In this document: positions 23,889 through 34,671 of the stretch, piece by piece
Numbering within the stretch: the first letter of the stretch is position 1
Layout of the letters: every line of letters begins with the position of its first letter
Assembly (NCBI RefSeq): GCF_009870125.1
Contig: NC_046683.1
Location: 52,901,869 to 52,965,868 of the forward strand
Source: Drosophila pseudoobscura
Taxonomy: Eukaryota > Arthropoda > Insecta > Diptera > Drosophilidae
Direction of reading: 5' to 3'
DNA length: 64,000 nucleotides
Notes under the pieces: model-generated
Told to the model about the DNA's origin: nothing
What the model saw: only the letters and a program-made list of their open reading frames with translations
Database searches by the model: none
Position numbers and translations under genes: made by a program

Positions 23889-25470
23889 AACGTTGACAGA
23901 CGTAACATGACACAAGAGTCAAGTGTGAAGGTTGAGTGGAGGGGAGGCTCTGGGCCCGGGGTGAAGCCCCACAAAACGGCATGCCACGGCAGCCGCAGTC
24001 GGGTGGGGGCACAGTGGGGCACGAGCAAGACACCAGACACCCAGCGGGGGCGGGAACTCGATGTGGTCGAGGCGGACGCGAACGTGGACGGGCACGGGAA
24101 CAGAGCTATAACACTGCACGATACAAGCAATTAAACAATTGCAAACCAATTGATACACACGCTCATTAATTAAATTAAATGATGGAGGAACGAGCGCTGC
24201 CGCGAGGGACTCCGATGGATGTGGACGTGGATATGGATGTAGATGCCGATGGAGCAGGCATGCGTATGCCCAGAGCCCAAGACTGCTGCGAAGGCGAAGG
24301 CGATGGCGGACGGAGAGGCAATCAATCATGCCAATTAGTTTTAATGGCCCATTGCACAGTAGCCGCCGTATGCAACGGACTGCCTGCAGTCCGCCATTAA
24401 GGCCAGACCCCGCCAGAGTGCCCGCCAGTCCAGCTCCAGCCGCAGCTCCAGATTCAGATTCACATTCGGAGTAGGCCTCGCCGCACCTTGTCCACTGCTC
24501 GTAGTCGTTAACTGAAAATCTGGGCTCGGGCTCCGGCTCGGGCTCGGGTGCGGCCCTCTTTTAATAGCAGGCCGTAAAATTGCTAAAATAGCCTAAACAG
24601 GGGGCCAGATGCCAGGCCAGATGCAGTGCAATCAAGGCCTAAGCTCTGATCCTCCTCCCCGATACCTCTTTGCCTTCGAAACGCACACACGGTTGCTTCC
24701 ATCGATACAGCACTCCCATTTCGTCGACCGATAAGTGAAGAAAGAGTTCAATCAAGTTGAAACTTTATCTAGCCCCGAAATAGTCCAAATCGCTTGGGGG
24801 CCTCCTTCTATGGTGCTGCAAAACAATAGAAAGGTGTTTTGATAACGCTGCCGGTGCTTCTGCTGCTGCAGAATGCTTATCAGACACCTTTCTCGTTCTT
24901 GTTCTTGCTCTTTCCGGCCAATTGGGGCATTCAACTCGAGCTGACCTTGCCGTGGGGATCAGTGCCCTCCAATCCACTCGAATCCACTTCACTCCACTCC
25001 ACTCCACCGATTTGACAGCAGTCGTGATGTGTGTTGATCTTGGACACGCTTAGTACACACAAACCCCACACGGAGAGAGTTCTCCGTTCTCCTGGCCGAA
25101 TTCCACTGGCTCCATGCTTGATCAAATATTTTCACAGCTGTTCGCGTGTAATAATTGCAATTTAATAGCTTGTCAACACACACATGCCCGACCCCTCCAC
25201 CCCGGACCCCAGTCCCGTCCAGGTGTCCCGATCGACGAATATCGGAACATCTGATAGTTATCGGGGGCGGGGGTGGTGGGGGGGTGTGGGGTGAACGAAC
25301 ACCAAACGATGGAAATGTATTCTTCATATCTCTGGACGATCTGGAACATACCGACTGATGACACACGAATCGCATTCATACGATAACTGCAACCATCTAC
25401 ATATCTATCTATCTATCTACCTATCAGATCTGTTCCCTTCGAGTTCTACTCTCACTATATGGATCTTCCA
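21876..25470. other. Intergenic, simple repeats only
   Basis: It holds a CATCGC hexamer array (22270-22299), GGGACT/GGGCTG units near 23040-23095, the long GA run at 23833-23884 and GAGTGGAGTG-like units near 24985-25012 (minus sense). No supported gene. Confidence 0.45.
23833..23884. repeat. Uninterrupted (GA)26
   Basis: 52 bases of perfect GA. In Drosophila such runs bind GAGA factor (Trl) and CLAMP and often mark open regulatory chromatin; here only the sequence is seen. Confidence 0.95.
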
Positions 25471-25932
25471 TCAACTTTTACCATTCGCTTGCTGGCTAGT
25501 GTAGTCCCACTCCGATTTCGAACTGCCATCCATCCGCCTGGTAATCACGTTGATCGCTGGCTTTTCTCTCTCTCTTTTTTGTGGGCTCGTCCGCCGTTGG
25601 TTTGTTGCCAGGCAGACTTTTCTACTTTGATGGAAATTGCCTGGTGACTGGCGACTGGCGACTGGTGACTGGTGTTCAGTGCTGGTCTGCTCGTTAGTGG
25701 GCTGCTCTTCGACTGAAGATCGGGGTCTAGATCGATCAGTCTCAGAGAACTGCCAGAAGCTGTAGAGATCTGAAATTCGAGGGAATTCGGATGTTGGAAG
25801 AAACTTCAACAGGCCATCCAAAGATCGTCTAGCCCGAGCTCCCAGCCCGGTCTTTTGTGCTGCCGTTGTCGCGGTGTCGTTGGGTAACAACAACAGCTGA
25901 TGTCTGTCGCCAGATAATGACGAATAACTGTG
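25471..25932 (-). CDS. Possible coding exon, unrecognised
   Basis: A strong acceptor (CTTTCTCTCTGTCCACAG) ends at 25933. After it one frame is open for 153 codons to TGA, starting HSYSSLSGDRHQLLLLPND. The reading is Ser/Gln/Arg-rich with a middle segment (LLKFLPTSEFPRISDLYSFW) that does not look like repeat translation; the second half contains short CAGTCACCAGTCGCC-type repeats. No ATG precedes it in frame after the acceptor, so it would be an internal or last exon of a larger minus-strand gene. A donor-like AATG|GTAAAA lies just before the stop. Evidence is splice signal plus composition only. Confidence 0.25.
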   Translation of the reverse strand, partial: HSYSSLSGDRHQLLLLPNDTATTAAQKTGLGARARRSLDGLLKFLPTSEFPRISDLYSFWQFSETDRSRPRSSVEEQPTNEQTSTEHQSPVASRQSPGNFHQSRKVCLATNQRRTSPQKREREKPAINVITRRMDGSSKSEWDYTSQQANGKS

Positions 25933-28900
25933 CTGTGGACAGAGAGAAAGAGAGGTTTATGTAAAACTCCAACGGTGGGCGGAAGGGAGGGAGGTTAGAA
26001 GTAAGTCAAGACCACAAACGATGGCCAACCGGGTCCCAGCCCCCACTTTCGGTTAACGGTTACGATTGGGCGACTTTTGTAGCGAAAAACGGGTTACACG
26101 AGTCGAAGCTCCTCCAAGAGAAGCCTTGTCCACCTTCTTTCTGAAAAAGTCTCTTCTTCTAGTACACACCAGATCAATTTACATATTATAACCAATCTGT
26201 TCCTCTTTGAAAGGTTCTCTCCCTGTGAGTTTCCCTGTTTTCTCAGTGGAATGACTGTGTGGTGATGGTTTAGCAACAACCTCTTTTAACGACCAGCTTT
26301 GGATGCTTTGAAAATGTTTATTAAGTCCCTTATCGGATCTGCATGGAACCCAAAACACGAACACGGGAGCAATAAAAGCAGACCGACGGAGAGTCGAGCC
26401 ACGTGATGAAATCGAAAGATATCGCACACTGGACTCGTTTCCCACCACCTCCCACTAAACCCCCTAGAGATCCGTTCCCCTGAAATACGCTCTCCATTGT
26501 GGATAATCGCCTTGACCAGATCTTCAAAGCCTTCACCGCGTAGAAAGCCCGGCTGAATCAGCCAAATTGGAGTGACGGAGTGTATCTGTATAGAGCGATC
26601 GAATAGATGATGCAATGATCCACAGTTCTGTGAGTCTAACGCATCCATGACTAACCCATAGGTTCCAAAAAAAAACAAAAACTGGATCTCTGTTTTTCTA
26701 TCGCCAAGCGAAATATCTGTACATACATATGTATAGCGATGGCATCTTATCACACTTCCGATTCAGACGATTCAGTCGATTCAGCGAAGACGACAGCAGC
26801 GTACATGCTCGCGTGTGACAAATGCTGTCGGAAACTTTCAGCACCGAGGAGGGCCTTGGCAACAGACGCGCTCGACTGCCCCCGGGCCGATCCGACGCTG
26901 CGCCACTGGGACAGTCAGCAGCGGCACGTTGGCGGTGCCAAAGAGCCCCAAAGAGCGAAAGGAGAACTTCCAGAGACGACAGTCCGACTAAATTAGATCA
27001 GTGCCACCGTTTCGCCAAGATCTGATGAAATAGCCCTACGCCGCCTCGCCCCCCCAGAACCGGGAAAAACCCCCAACGCAGGCCACTCTAACGGGCCCAG
27101 CAGCTGTGCAAATATCGGAGTGCAGTCCAACGGAGATGGAGCCGGAGGAGGAGGTGGAGGAGGAGGAGGTGGATGTGTGTGTATGGATGGGCCTGGTACA
27201 AAGTTGTTCGCGTGACGGTGTGCACATAGAACACGAACCGAACCTCTGGTTTGCCCAGTGACTAAAGTACTGCCATGTGGATCTGGGGGGGTGGGGGAGA
27301 TTGGGGCTTAAGGTCATCCGTATCTATGGGCGAATGCGAATGTGGAACTGTTGCCAGGCAGGACGGAACGTGACGCTACGTGACTGTTGCCAGCGCGTCT
27401 GTTGCTCGCACAGTGGCTGCGATCAGTCTACATACGTATTACGTACATATATGTACCCTTAGATATTCCCCAATGGTGGACAGACATTTTTATCACTAGA
27501 TATTCTTCAGAACAATGTTGTGTAATTTCCCTTGAATAACGAGATTTTTCATCCGCCTCGGCCACTGTTCCGTGCCCACTGTAGACATCGATTTCGCCCA
27601 GGGCGCGCGATGTGCACTAATGCCAACGGAGCTAGCCAGTCCGTCTCCCACTTTTAATCGCTGACTCGCTCGGTGACTAACAGTACTTGCTGGCCTGGCC
27701 CGGCCCGGCCCGGCCTGGCCTGGCCTGTGCTGGCCATTGTCGTCGGTTGTTGCTGGGCTTCTCTGTCTCTCTCTGGGCAATTATCTGCTGAACCTTCGCG
27801 GCGTTTGCTGCTCGCGTGCTGCTGCTGTTGCCTGGCAGCGCTGAACGTGTATTCGAGCGACCGACAATCGAGAAACCGGTCGATGACTAATCCTCAATCA
27901 GGCGATATCATGAAAACTGCTCCGATCTGACTTGCAATTGCACGGAGCGGATCGGAGCGAGGCGGATCGCGTCGATCTAATCGCATTTAATGTACGCTCT
28001 CTGCCTCCCGAGCACAAGTCGAACCGGGGATGCTCTACAGCTAATTTGGGATCCGATCTGGGCAGATCGGCATTCGAGGGAATGCTATCCGAATGCACAA
28101 TGAATGACGAAGCCACAGTCATTCCAATATCAGTATCAGTATTCTCTATCGCTTTCATGGACCCAATTATCCCCCCGTGCACAGCTTTGCTTTCCTCAGA
28201 GAGTCTGTTAGTTATCATTAGCCCCAAATCCCCCACCATCCGCCCGTCCGCCCGTCCACCCGTCCGTCCGTCCGTCCGTCCGTCTATCCATGCATCCGTG
28301 CGATACAGCGGCAGCGGGCATGAAAATCACACGCTGCCGTCAGCTTGTCTGGCGCGATTTTTGCTTGGCTTTTGTCGCTGCTGTTCCGTTGCTCGTGTTG
28401 TTGCGCCGTTGCGCCGTTGGCTGTTGGCTGTTGGCCGTGTAATTGCAGGCAAAAAGGTGGCACAAATGCCGTTTCCCTTGCCACCCTTGCCACCCTTGCC
28501 ACCCTTCTACGCCCGCTGCCGAGAGGTGCACTAGAGGTGGTCGAATATCAGATCTGATATTAAATCGAAGCTAGTTGATCGATGAAACAGTTACCAAATC
28601 GATGATTAGCTATCGAAATCGCTATCGCTATCGATGCTTTATCGACTTATAGACTGTCTTTGGGGCGCTGAGCCCCCCATGGGCCCTGCCTTGAGCCCAT
28701 CTCTAGCGTGCACCTTGGGGCTGCTCTTGGCAGACCGACTGCAGTGCTGGTGCTGGGCTGCCGCCATGCCATCTGTTGTTTTTGTGGGGCTTACGTAAGC
28801 GCAAAGGCGGCAAAATGAAATGAAATTGTTGTAATGGGCGATTTTCATTGCGGCATTACACGCTACCAGCCAACTCGTATAAGCCCGTTCACACACACAC

Positions 28901-29062
28901 ACACACACACACAACGCATATGTATGTGTGCACACAGACACTCAGATGTACATACACATATATGTACATGTGTATCCACAATTACCATTTCGGCCGATGC
29001 CACCTCTCTGTCTCCAACTCCCGCCGTGACAGAGCGAGAGAGAGAGAGCGCAAGAGAGAGAG

Positions 29063-29100
<38 letters not shown>

Positions 29101-30496
29101 TTCTATAATTACAGCCTATTTGCGCTCTATTCTCGGTACACATGAAATTTTAATGGCCTGGTCGGTACTGGGACTGCGACTGGGACTGGGAGTAAGAGTG
29201 GGACAGGTCCGAAATGCCCTGAACTTCCAGGGAAATGATCCATCAACTTGGCTTTAACTCCGCGTGGGGTCTTCCCAGTGTCTCTCTCTCTGTCTATCTC
29301 TGTCTGTTGTGTTGTGTGTGCGGCATGGGCTTCGGACTTCGTCATTGAGTCAAGTCCAAGCAATTAGACACATCGATGTGCAGAAAAACACACATTAGAG
29401 TTGCATCACTGATGCCCTCTTCCCTCTCCCATCTCCCATCTCACGGAATGATCATCATCCCCACCTGGAAGTCGACGTTGCCAACTATCCCTCTTCCAAT
29501 CCAAACTGAAGGCCGATCGTTAGGCCCTTTGAAAATCGCCCCCATGAGGGGAAAAGCCAATGAACGGATCGTGGACGCCTTGCCAAGTGAATTGAATTCA
29601 GTATTTTGCATCTAGATTTCGTGGCATCCATATTTCAGCTTCCGATATGCGCTTCCCGCCTGCCGATTGGCTCTCAGTTGACAGACCAGACCCATACTCT
29701 TCTATCTGCATCTGCGAGATGCAGCACAACCGTACGAGTAAGTGCACGCGCGAAGGGGCCACAGCCAGAATAAGATCAAAAGATATCGCTGCAATCAGGC
29801 CCGGGGCCTCAACCGACACAGTAAAACATTTTATTTTTACTCTCTGCCTAGCCCGTGCACAGACAGGGGTGTATTAGGCTCGAGCAAAGTTTGGAATACA
29901 TCGAAAACCATAGTTGATTGAATTGAGTACACATCTGCATTCAGGAGAAGGTTCCTGGGGTAGGCGACAGTCGAAGCATCCGCAGGTCTCATCCGCGCTG
30001 CCTACGCAGGTCTTCGATGGTCTTGTGTCGGTCTCTCGAATGCTCGGAGATCGGCACTGGGACTGGGAGTGGGACTGGGATTTGGATTTGGATTGGCATG
30101 CTGCCGATTTTGACGTTTGTTTATAATTTGCGTAGCGCTTCGATTTTATTAGTTCTGTTGCTTCCCTCTGAAAATAATCATTTTATTTTCGATCACTTTC
30201 GACTCTGGCCATAAATTATGCCACCACATGAAGCATGTGCACCAGCCTGTGTGTGTAGGGCTGTGTGCGTGTGTATGTTAGCGTTCCATAAAATGTAATT
30301 ACTAAAGCTGGCCCCCCTTCCTCAACGCCAAAATAAGATTCCGGACAAGTGTCGGCTGTTGTCGTGTGGTGAAACGAGTGCACCTTCAGGCTCCAGCTTG
30401 TGTATCTTTTGTATCGTACGAAAGCTCTTGGCGGTAGCTAGAAATGTGCCTTTTTAGCCAAGAATTGGTCCCTTTGCCGTAACAAAGAGTAGAGCT
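25933..30496. other. Intergenic, weak open frames only
   Basis: An ATG frame on the minus strand at 26286-26648 (120 codons) and one on the plus strand at 26739-26996 (85 codons) are not repeat-derived, but have no family match. There are GCCCG/GCCTG pentamers at 27695-27727, CCGT units near 28260-28284, facing CA (28890-28913) and TG (29066-29097) runs, and GGGACT units near 29166-29190 and 30058-30085. Confidence 0.4.
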
Positions 30497-31573
30497 GGGA
30501 GTAGAGCCTGAGTGGGGTCTCCACATACATACACATGTACGCCCTAATGCCCTGGAAGGGATTGTAGATCACCTAATCCACCTCCAGAGAGCAGCCTGGA
30601 GCAGAAGCCAATTATCGCGAACGCGTACACGACCATCCAGACCGGACAGGACATATAGGACACACTGCCGTGGGCTTGCTCTCGTTGTCCAATAGTATGC
30701 ATTTCGATAAGTATGAGGCTGTACACAATTCATATATTTCATACTTTCACAATTTTGAATACTTAAGCGAGCAGATATTCGTGGTAGCGCTACTGTTGGG
30801 CTTCCAGAACACTGAAGACGGTGGATTTTGGTCTGAAGCAAGTGGAAAAAGGTGACGAATGGCAGAAAATCATTTCCAGCGCGAAACGGCAACTTTGCAG
30901 AGTCGTATCAAGGTCATTACGTGAACAACTGAAATAGAAAATAAAAAACATCAAAACAAGGAATTAATATCGACCTCTTGGTATTGCCTACTCGGTATAA
31001 ATACAGTCCCGAATGCCCAGATTGGAAATGGATTGCTCAGAATTAGTCCACATTTGAACAAAAGTGCACTATCCTGTGGGGTAAATGTGTTAAATATATG
31101 CACTGGAAAGGAGAAAGGAGAAACACCCGCCTTCCAATGTCCAATAAGTATAAATATTCCAGACAGCGTGTATAGTGCCGCAAAGAGAACGCCAAAATAG
31201 AAAATAGCATGGGAGAATATCGTGCTCTCTGCTTTCTCATCTGAAAAATTATAATAGAATATATATGGTTTTCTCGTACTTTTGTACACTCAATGGCCCA
31301 GTAATAAATAAATAATCACTTACCATGCACTTCAACTATACAGGCAATGCACGACAAGAAAAATATAATACCCCAGATTATGTTCCATACTGCAAAAAAC
31401 TCTATGCACGATTCATTGGAGCAGTTTTCACAAGATTCACACATTCTTAACAGAAAATTTGTAACTTTTACAATTTGGGTGACTGAAAATTATGACTGAG
31501 ATCTGTTTGAATATTAATACCGTCGTCTATTCAAATTTCTCAACGCTCTCTACGATTAAAAACTTGGCATTCA
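30497..31573. repeat. Left arm of head-to-head inverted duplication (outer part)
   Basis: Reverse complement of 33591-34671. About 350 bases of the outer half (30540-30885 against 34280-34625) differ at roughly one position, while the part containing the gene and intron differs by 8-12 percent. The arm resumes at 32705-32824 beyond an inserted element. This side also carries the 3' flank frames shared by both arms, such as a 60-codon frame with a hydrophobic run (VWMVVYAFAIIGF) downstream of each gene copy. Confidence 0.92.
30951..31444 (-). CDS. Duplicated small multi-pass membrane protein, left copy
   Basis: Complement(join(30951..31240,31324..31444)), 136 residues. Exon 1 starts MCESCENCSNESC, five cysteines in thirteen residues, followed by a first membrane span (about 16-37). 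The donor CATG|GTAAGT and acceptor TTTTTCAG|ATGAG join in phase 1 and bracket an 83-nt intron. Exon 2 gives a second span (about 50-70, FYFGVLFAALYTLSGIFILIG), a loop with GVSPFSFPVHIFNTFTPQD, and a third hydrophobic segment (about 102-122), ending INSLF. No catalytic motif is visible and I do not recognise the family. The N-terminal cysteines could bind metal or form disulfides or lipid anchors; that is speculation. It diverges from the right copy, with 2.3 kb between the start codons. Both copies keep full frames and splice sites, which argues that both work. Confidence 0.7.
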
Positions 31574-31608
31574 TAGTATGAATTTCATACTCGTACTTAT
31601 AGTAAACG

Positions 31609-32706
31609 AGGGGGAGCGTTGTGAGTTGCTGCGGACACCGCAACTCTACGGTTATACCCGATACTAAGTCAGTATGGCTCTCCTCCGGCAGACGCCGCTA
31701 ATATTAAACGACACGACAAAGAATGCGTGCGAGAGAGACAGAAAATCAGTCTGAGCGTGACGTCGGACGCTGCGTAGCCAGTGCAAATTGATTTGTTCCT
31801 TTTGGCTATAAAAATTGTCTGATCTCATCCAGATTCAGCAACCAGATTGTGCGTTTTTAGTTTTCTCGTATCTGCAATATTGTGGATGCAACAGATTTTC
31901 GTCCTTTGTGGGGACGGAAGGGGGTGGGGCGAAATTTTGAGATATACGTTTTATAGTGATATCTTAAAGGAGTGTGTGTACCAAATTTGGTTACTCTAGC
32001 CTTAATAGACTCTGAGATTTGTCGATGCCTCAGATTTTCGTCCTTTACGGGGGCGGAAGGGAGTGTGGCTCAATTTTGACACAAAACGGTCAAGGTCCGA
32101 TATCACAGGAGTGTGGATACCAAATTTGGTTGCTCTGGCTCTTATAGGTTCTGAGATCCTTGAACTCATATTTTGCAATTGGCAAAACCGGCCATGAAAC
32201 CTGTGTGTTAGAGAGAGACAGAGCGAGAAAGAATGAAATTGTTTTCTTGATTCTGGCTATAATAATTATACGATCTAGTTCAGATTTTGCACTCTTGAAG
32301 ATATAGTCATCTACGATTCTGCGTTTTTAGTTTTCTCGTGTCGTTGAAATTGTGGATGCCACAGATTTTCGCCCTTTGTGGGAGCGGAAGTGGGCGGGCC
32401 AAAGTTTTAAAATATTCTTGTAGCAGTGACATATCACAGAAGTCTGGATACAAAACATCGTTTTTCTAGCTCTTATAGTCTCTGAGCACTAGGCGCTGAA
32501 GTGGACGGACAGACGGACAGACGGACGGACGGACAGACGGACAGGCGGACAGACAGACATGGCTCAATCGACACGGCTATTGATGCTGATCAAGAATATA
32601 TGTACTTTATGGGGTCGGAAACGATTCCTTCTGGACGTTACACACATCCACTTTTACCACAAATCTAATATACCCCAATACTCATTTTGAGTATCGGGTA
32701 TAAAAA
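31609..32706 (+). mobile_element. Dispersed non-coding element with inverted TATACCCGATAC ends
   Basis: About 1.1 kb. TATACCCGATAC at 31653-31664 is matched by GTATCGGGTATA at 32691-32702. Inside are diverged internal repeats (three segments each containing a GATTTTCG.CCTTT.. G.GG.CGGAAG motif and a following CTGAGA block near 31900, 32035 and 32360) and a GACGGACA-rich run (32513-32558). Near the end comes a block reading ATGTACTTTATGGGGTCGG, typical of abundant Drosophila interspersed repeats. No long open frame. It interrupts the left arm of the inverted duplication: arm sequence resumes at 32705. The same family left the fragment at 174-375. It is probably a non-autonomous Helitron/DINE-1/SGM-like element; the exact family is inference. 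Confidence 0.7.
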
Positions 32707-32824
32707 GGCTAGGAAGATGTGCTTTAGGTGTTCTACTACCAGTGTATACCAATCTTGTAAAGCAGTTTCAGTCACTTGTTATCTGTATGAAAAGACATAC
32801 ATATGTATGCATTCCCCTGCCGTT
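32705..32824. repeat. Left arm of inverted duplication, continued past the insertion
   Basis: AAAGGCTAGGAAGATGT (from 32704), then CAGTTTCAGTCAC (32763-32775) and TATGCATTCCCCTGCCGTT (32805-32823) reappear in reverse order and complement at 33451-33537 beside the right arm. The inverted duplication therefore once extended to here. Confidence 0.75.
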
Positions 32825-33450
32825 TCATTCCGCAGAAAAAATTTAAAAAAAACCTAAGGAAACTCGTAGTTTTCTCGTACTTAAAGTACACCAATTATTC
32901 CACAAGTAACGGAGCGAGCAAGAGAACAAAAAGTGGTATTGGTGTAATTCATTGTTGTTGAATTTGTCACAATTTGTTGTACAACAACAGTACAACAATG
33001 CCACAATTTATTTTCAACAATCCTCAAATTGCTGTTGAACCCTCCAATGCATTGGTAGAAAACGAGGAAATTTCAGACCTCGGCTACCAGGCGAACAGAA
33101 ATCTGCATAAAGCAACTGCAGCGAGTGCAAGCTTCTTTTTGTTGCATAATTTTGGGGTTGAAAAAGCGACGAAATCTGTTTGCCTGGTATCCCTGGTATC
33201 AATTAATTACAAAAACACTATTTGTTTCCTTGTTTTCATCTATTTTTGTGGCCGATTGGGACGTGCGACAGCTTCCTGTCACAGGAAAATGTCCCTGACA
33301 AAGAAATATCTCATGACCGGTGAAAACGATTGGTTTGACTCTTGCAACGAGACGGCACCCATTTTGCTGTCATTTTCGGTGGAAATATTGTAGCTCCTTC
33401 GCTATTTCTCGACTGATCTGGGCATGACATTTTCTTTTAGGGTCATGTGT
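32825..33450. other. Spacer at the centre of the inverted duplication
   Basis: About 630 bases between the arms. It has an imperfect self-complementary segment (about 33080-33205: CTACCAGGCGAACAG with its partner CTGTTTGCCTGGTATC) resembling a small foldback element. An AT-rich 139-codon open frame (32974-33393, internal ATG at 32998) crosses it. If the two flanking genes share a promoter it lies between 31445 and 33714, but I see no clear TATA. Confidence 0.45.
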
Positions 33451-34671
33451 AACGGCAGAGGAATGCATATGTATTTTCCTGCAGATGGTGACTGAAACTG
33501 TTTTATCTAGAGTCTAGAGAACATCTTCCTAGCCTTTGTTTTGTCTCTGGTTATCTTTTGTTTGTGAAATGTGAAACTCTGGCAAATAATGCCAAGTTTT
33601 TAATCGTAGAGAGCGTTGAGAAATTTTTATAGACGATTGAATTAATATTCAAACAGATCTCAGTCATAATTTTCAGTCACCCAAATTGTAACAGTTACAA
33701 ATTTTCTGTTAAGAATGTGTGAATCTTGTGAAAACTGCTCCAATGAATCGTGCATAGATTTTTTTGCATCATGGAACATAATCTGGGGTATTATTTTTTT
33801 CTTGCCGTGCTTTTTCTCTTTAATCGAATTGCATTGTAAGTGATTATTTAATTATTACTGAGTTATTGAGTGTACAAGAGTATGAGAATACCATATATGT
33901 ACATATATTTTATTATATTTTTTCAGATGAGAAAGCAGGGAACACGATATTCTACCATGTTCTTTTCTATATTTTCGGTCTCTTTGCGGCACTACACACG
34001 CTGTCTGGAATATTTATAATTATTGGAGATTGGAAGGCGGGTGTTTCTCCTTTCTCCTTTCCAGTGCATATATTTAACACATTTACCCCACAGGATAGAG
34101 CACTTTTGTTCAAATGTGGACTAATTCTGAGCAATCCATTTCCAATCATCGCATTCGGGACTGTATTTATACCGAGTAGGCAATACCAAGCGGTCAATAT
34201 TGATTCCTTGTTTTGATGTTTTTTCTTTTTCGATATCAGTTGTCCACGTAATTGCCTTGATACGACTCTGCAAAGTTGCCGGCTCGCGCTGGAAATGATT
34301 TTCTGCCATTCGTCACCTTTTTCCACTTGCTTCAGACCAAAATCCACCGTCTTCAGTGTTCTGGAAGCCCAACAGTAGCGCTACCACGAATATCTGCTCG
34401 CTTAAGTATTCAAAATTGTGAAAGTATGAAATATATGAATTGTGTACAGCCTCATACTTATCGAAATGCATACTATTGGACAACGAGAGCAAGCCCACGG
34501 CAGTGTGTCCTATATGTCCTGTCCGGTCTGGATGGTCGTGTACGCGTTCGCGATAATTGGCTTCTGCTCCAGGCTGCTCTCTGGAGGTGGATTAGGTGAT
34601 CTACAACCCCTTCCAGGGCATTAGGGCGTACATGTGTATGTATGTGGAGACCCCACTCAGGCTCTACTCCC
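33451..34671. repeat. Right arm of head-to-head inverted duplication
   Basis: Partner of 30497-31573 plus 32705-32824. The outer end is sharp at GGGAGTAGAGCC (30497 on the left, 34671 on the right). 33538-33590 is present only on this side, where the left arm has the inserted element. Confidence 0.9.
33715..34216 (+). CDS. Duplicated small multi-pass membrane protein, right copy
   Basis: join(33715..33835,33927..34216), 136 residues, with the same exon structure as the left copy (donor CATT|GTAAGT, acceptor TTTTTTCAG, 91-nt intron). The first 14 residues match the left copy exactly (the last of the run, Ile, is followed by Asp for Glu); the rest of the first span differs strongly (FFLPCFFSLIELH against FFLSCIACIVEVH). 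Exon 2 keeps the central block GVSPFSFPVHIFNTFTPQD unchanged. Aligning codons by eye gives 27 changed codons, of which only one (ATA/ATT) is silent. This pattern suggests selection for change in the membrane spans and C-terminus. Family not recognised. Confidence 0.7.

Noticed and set aside
30569..30892. 107-codon frame shared with 34276-34599 in the outer arms, with overlapping frames on both strands
   Set aside because: Three overlapping frames are equally open simply because the two arms are nearly identical; none starts with a convincing ATG context and none can be preferred. It is probably 3' flank.
32974..33393. 139-codon frame in the spacer of the inverted duplication
   Set aside because: AT-rich, spans a self-complementary segment, and lacks any recognised domain or codon bias; kept only as a note on the spacer.
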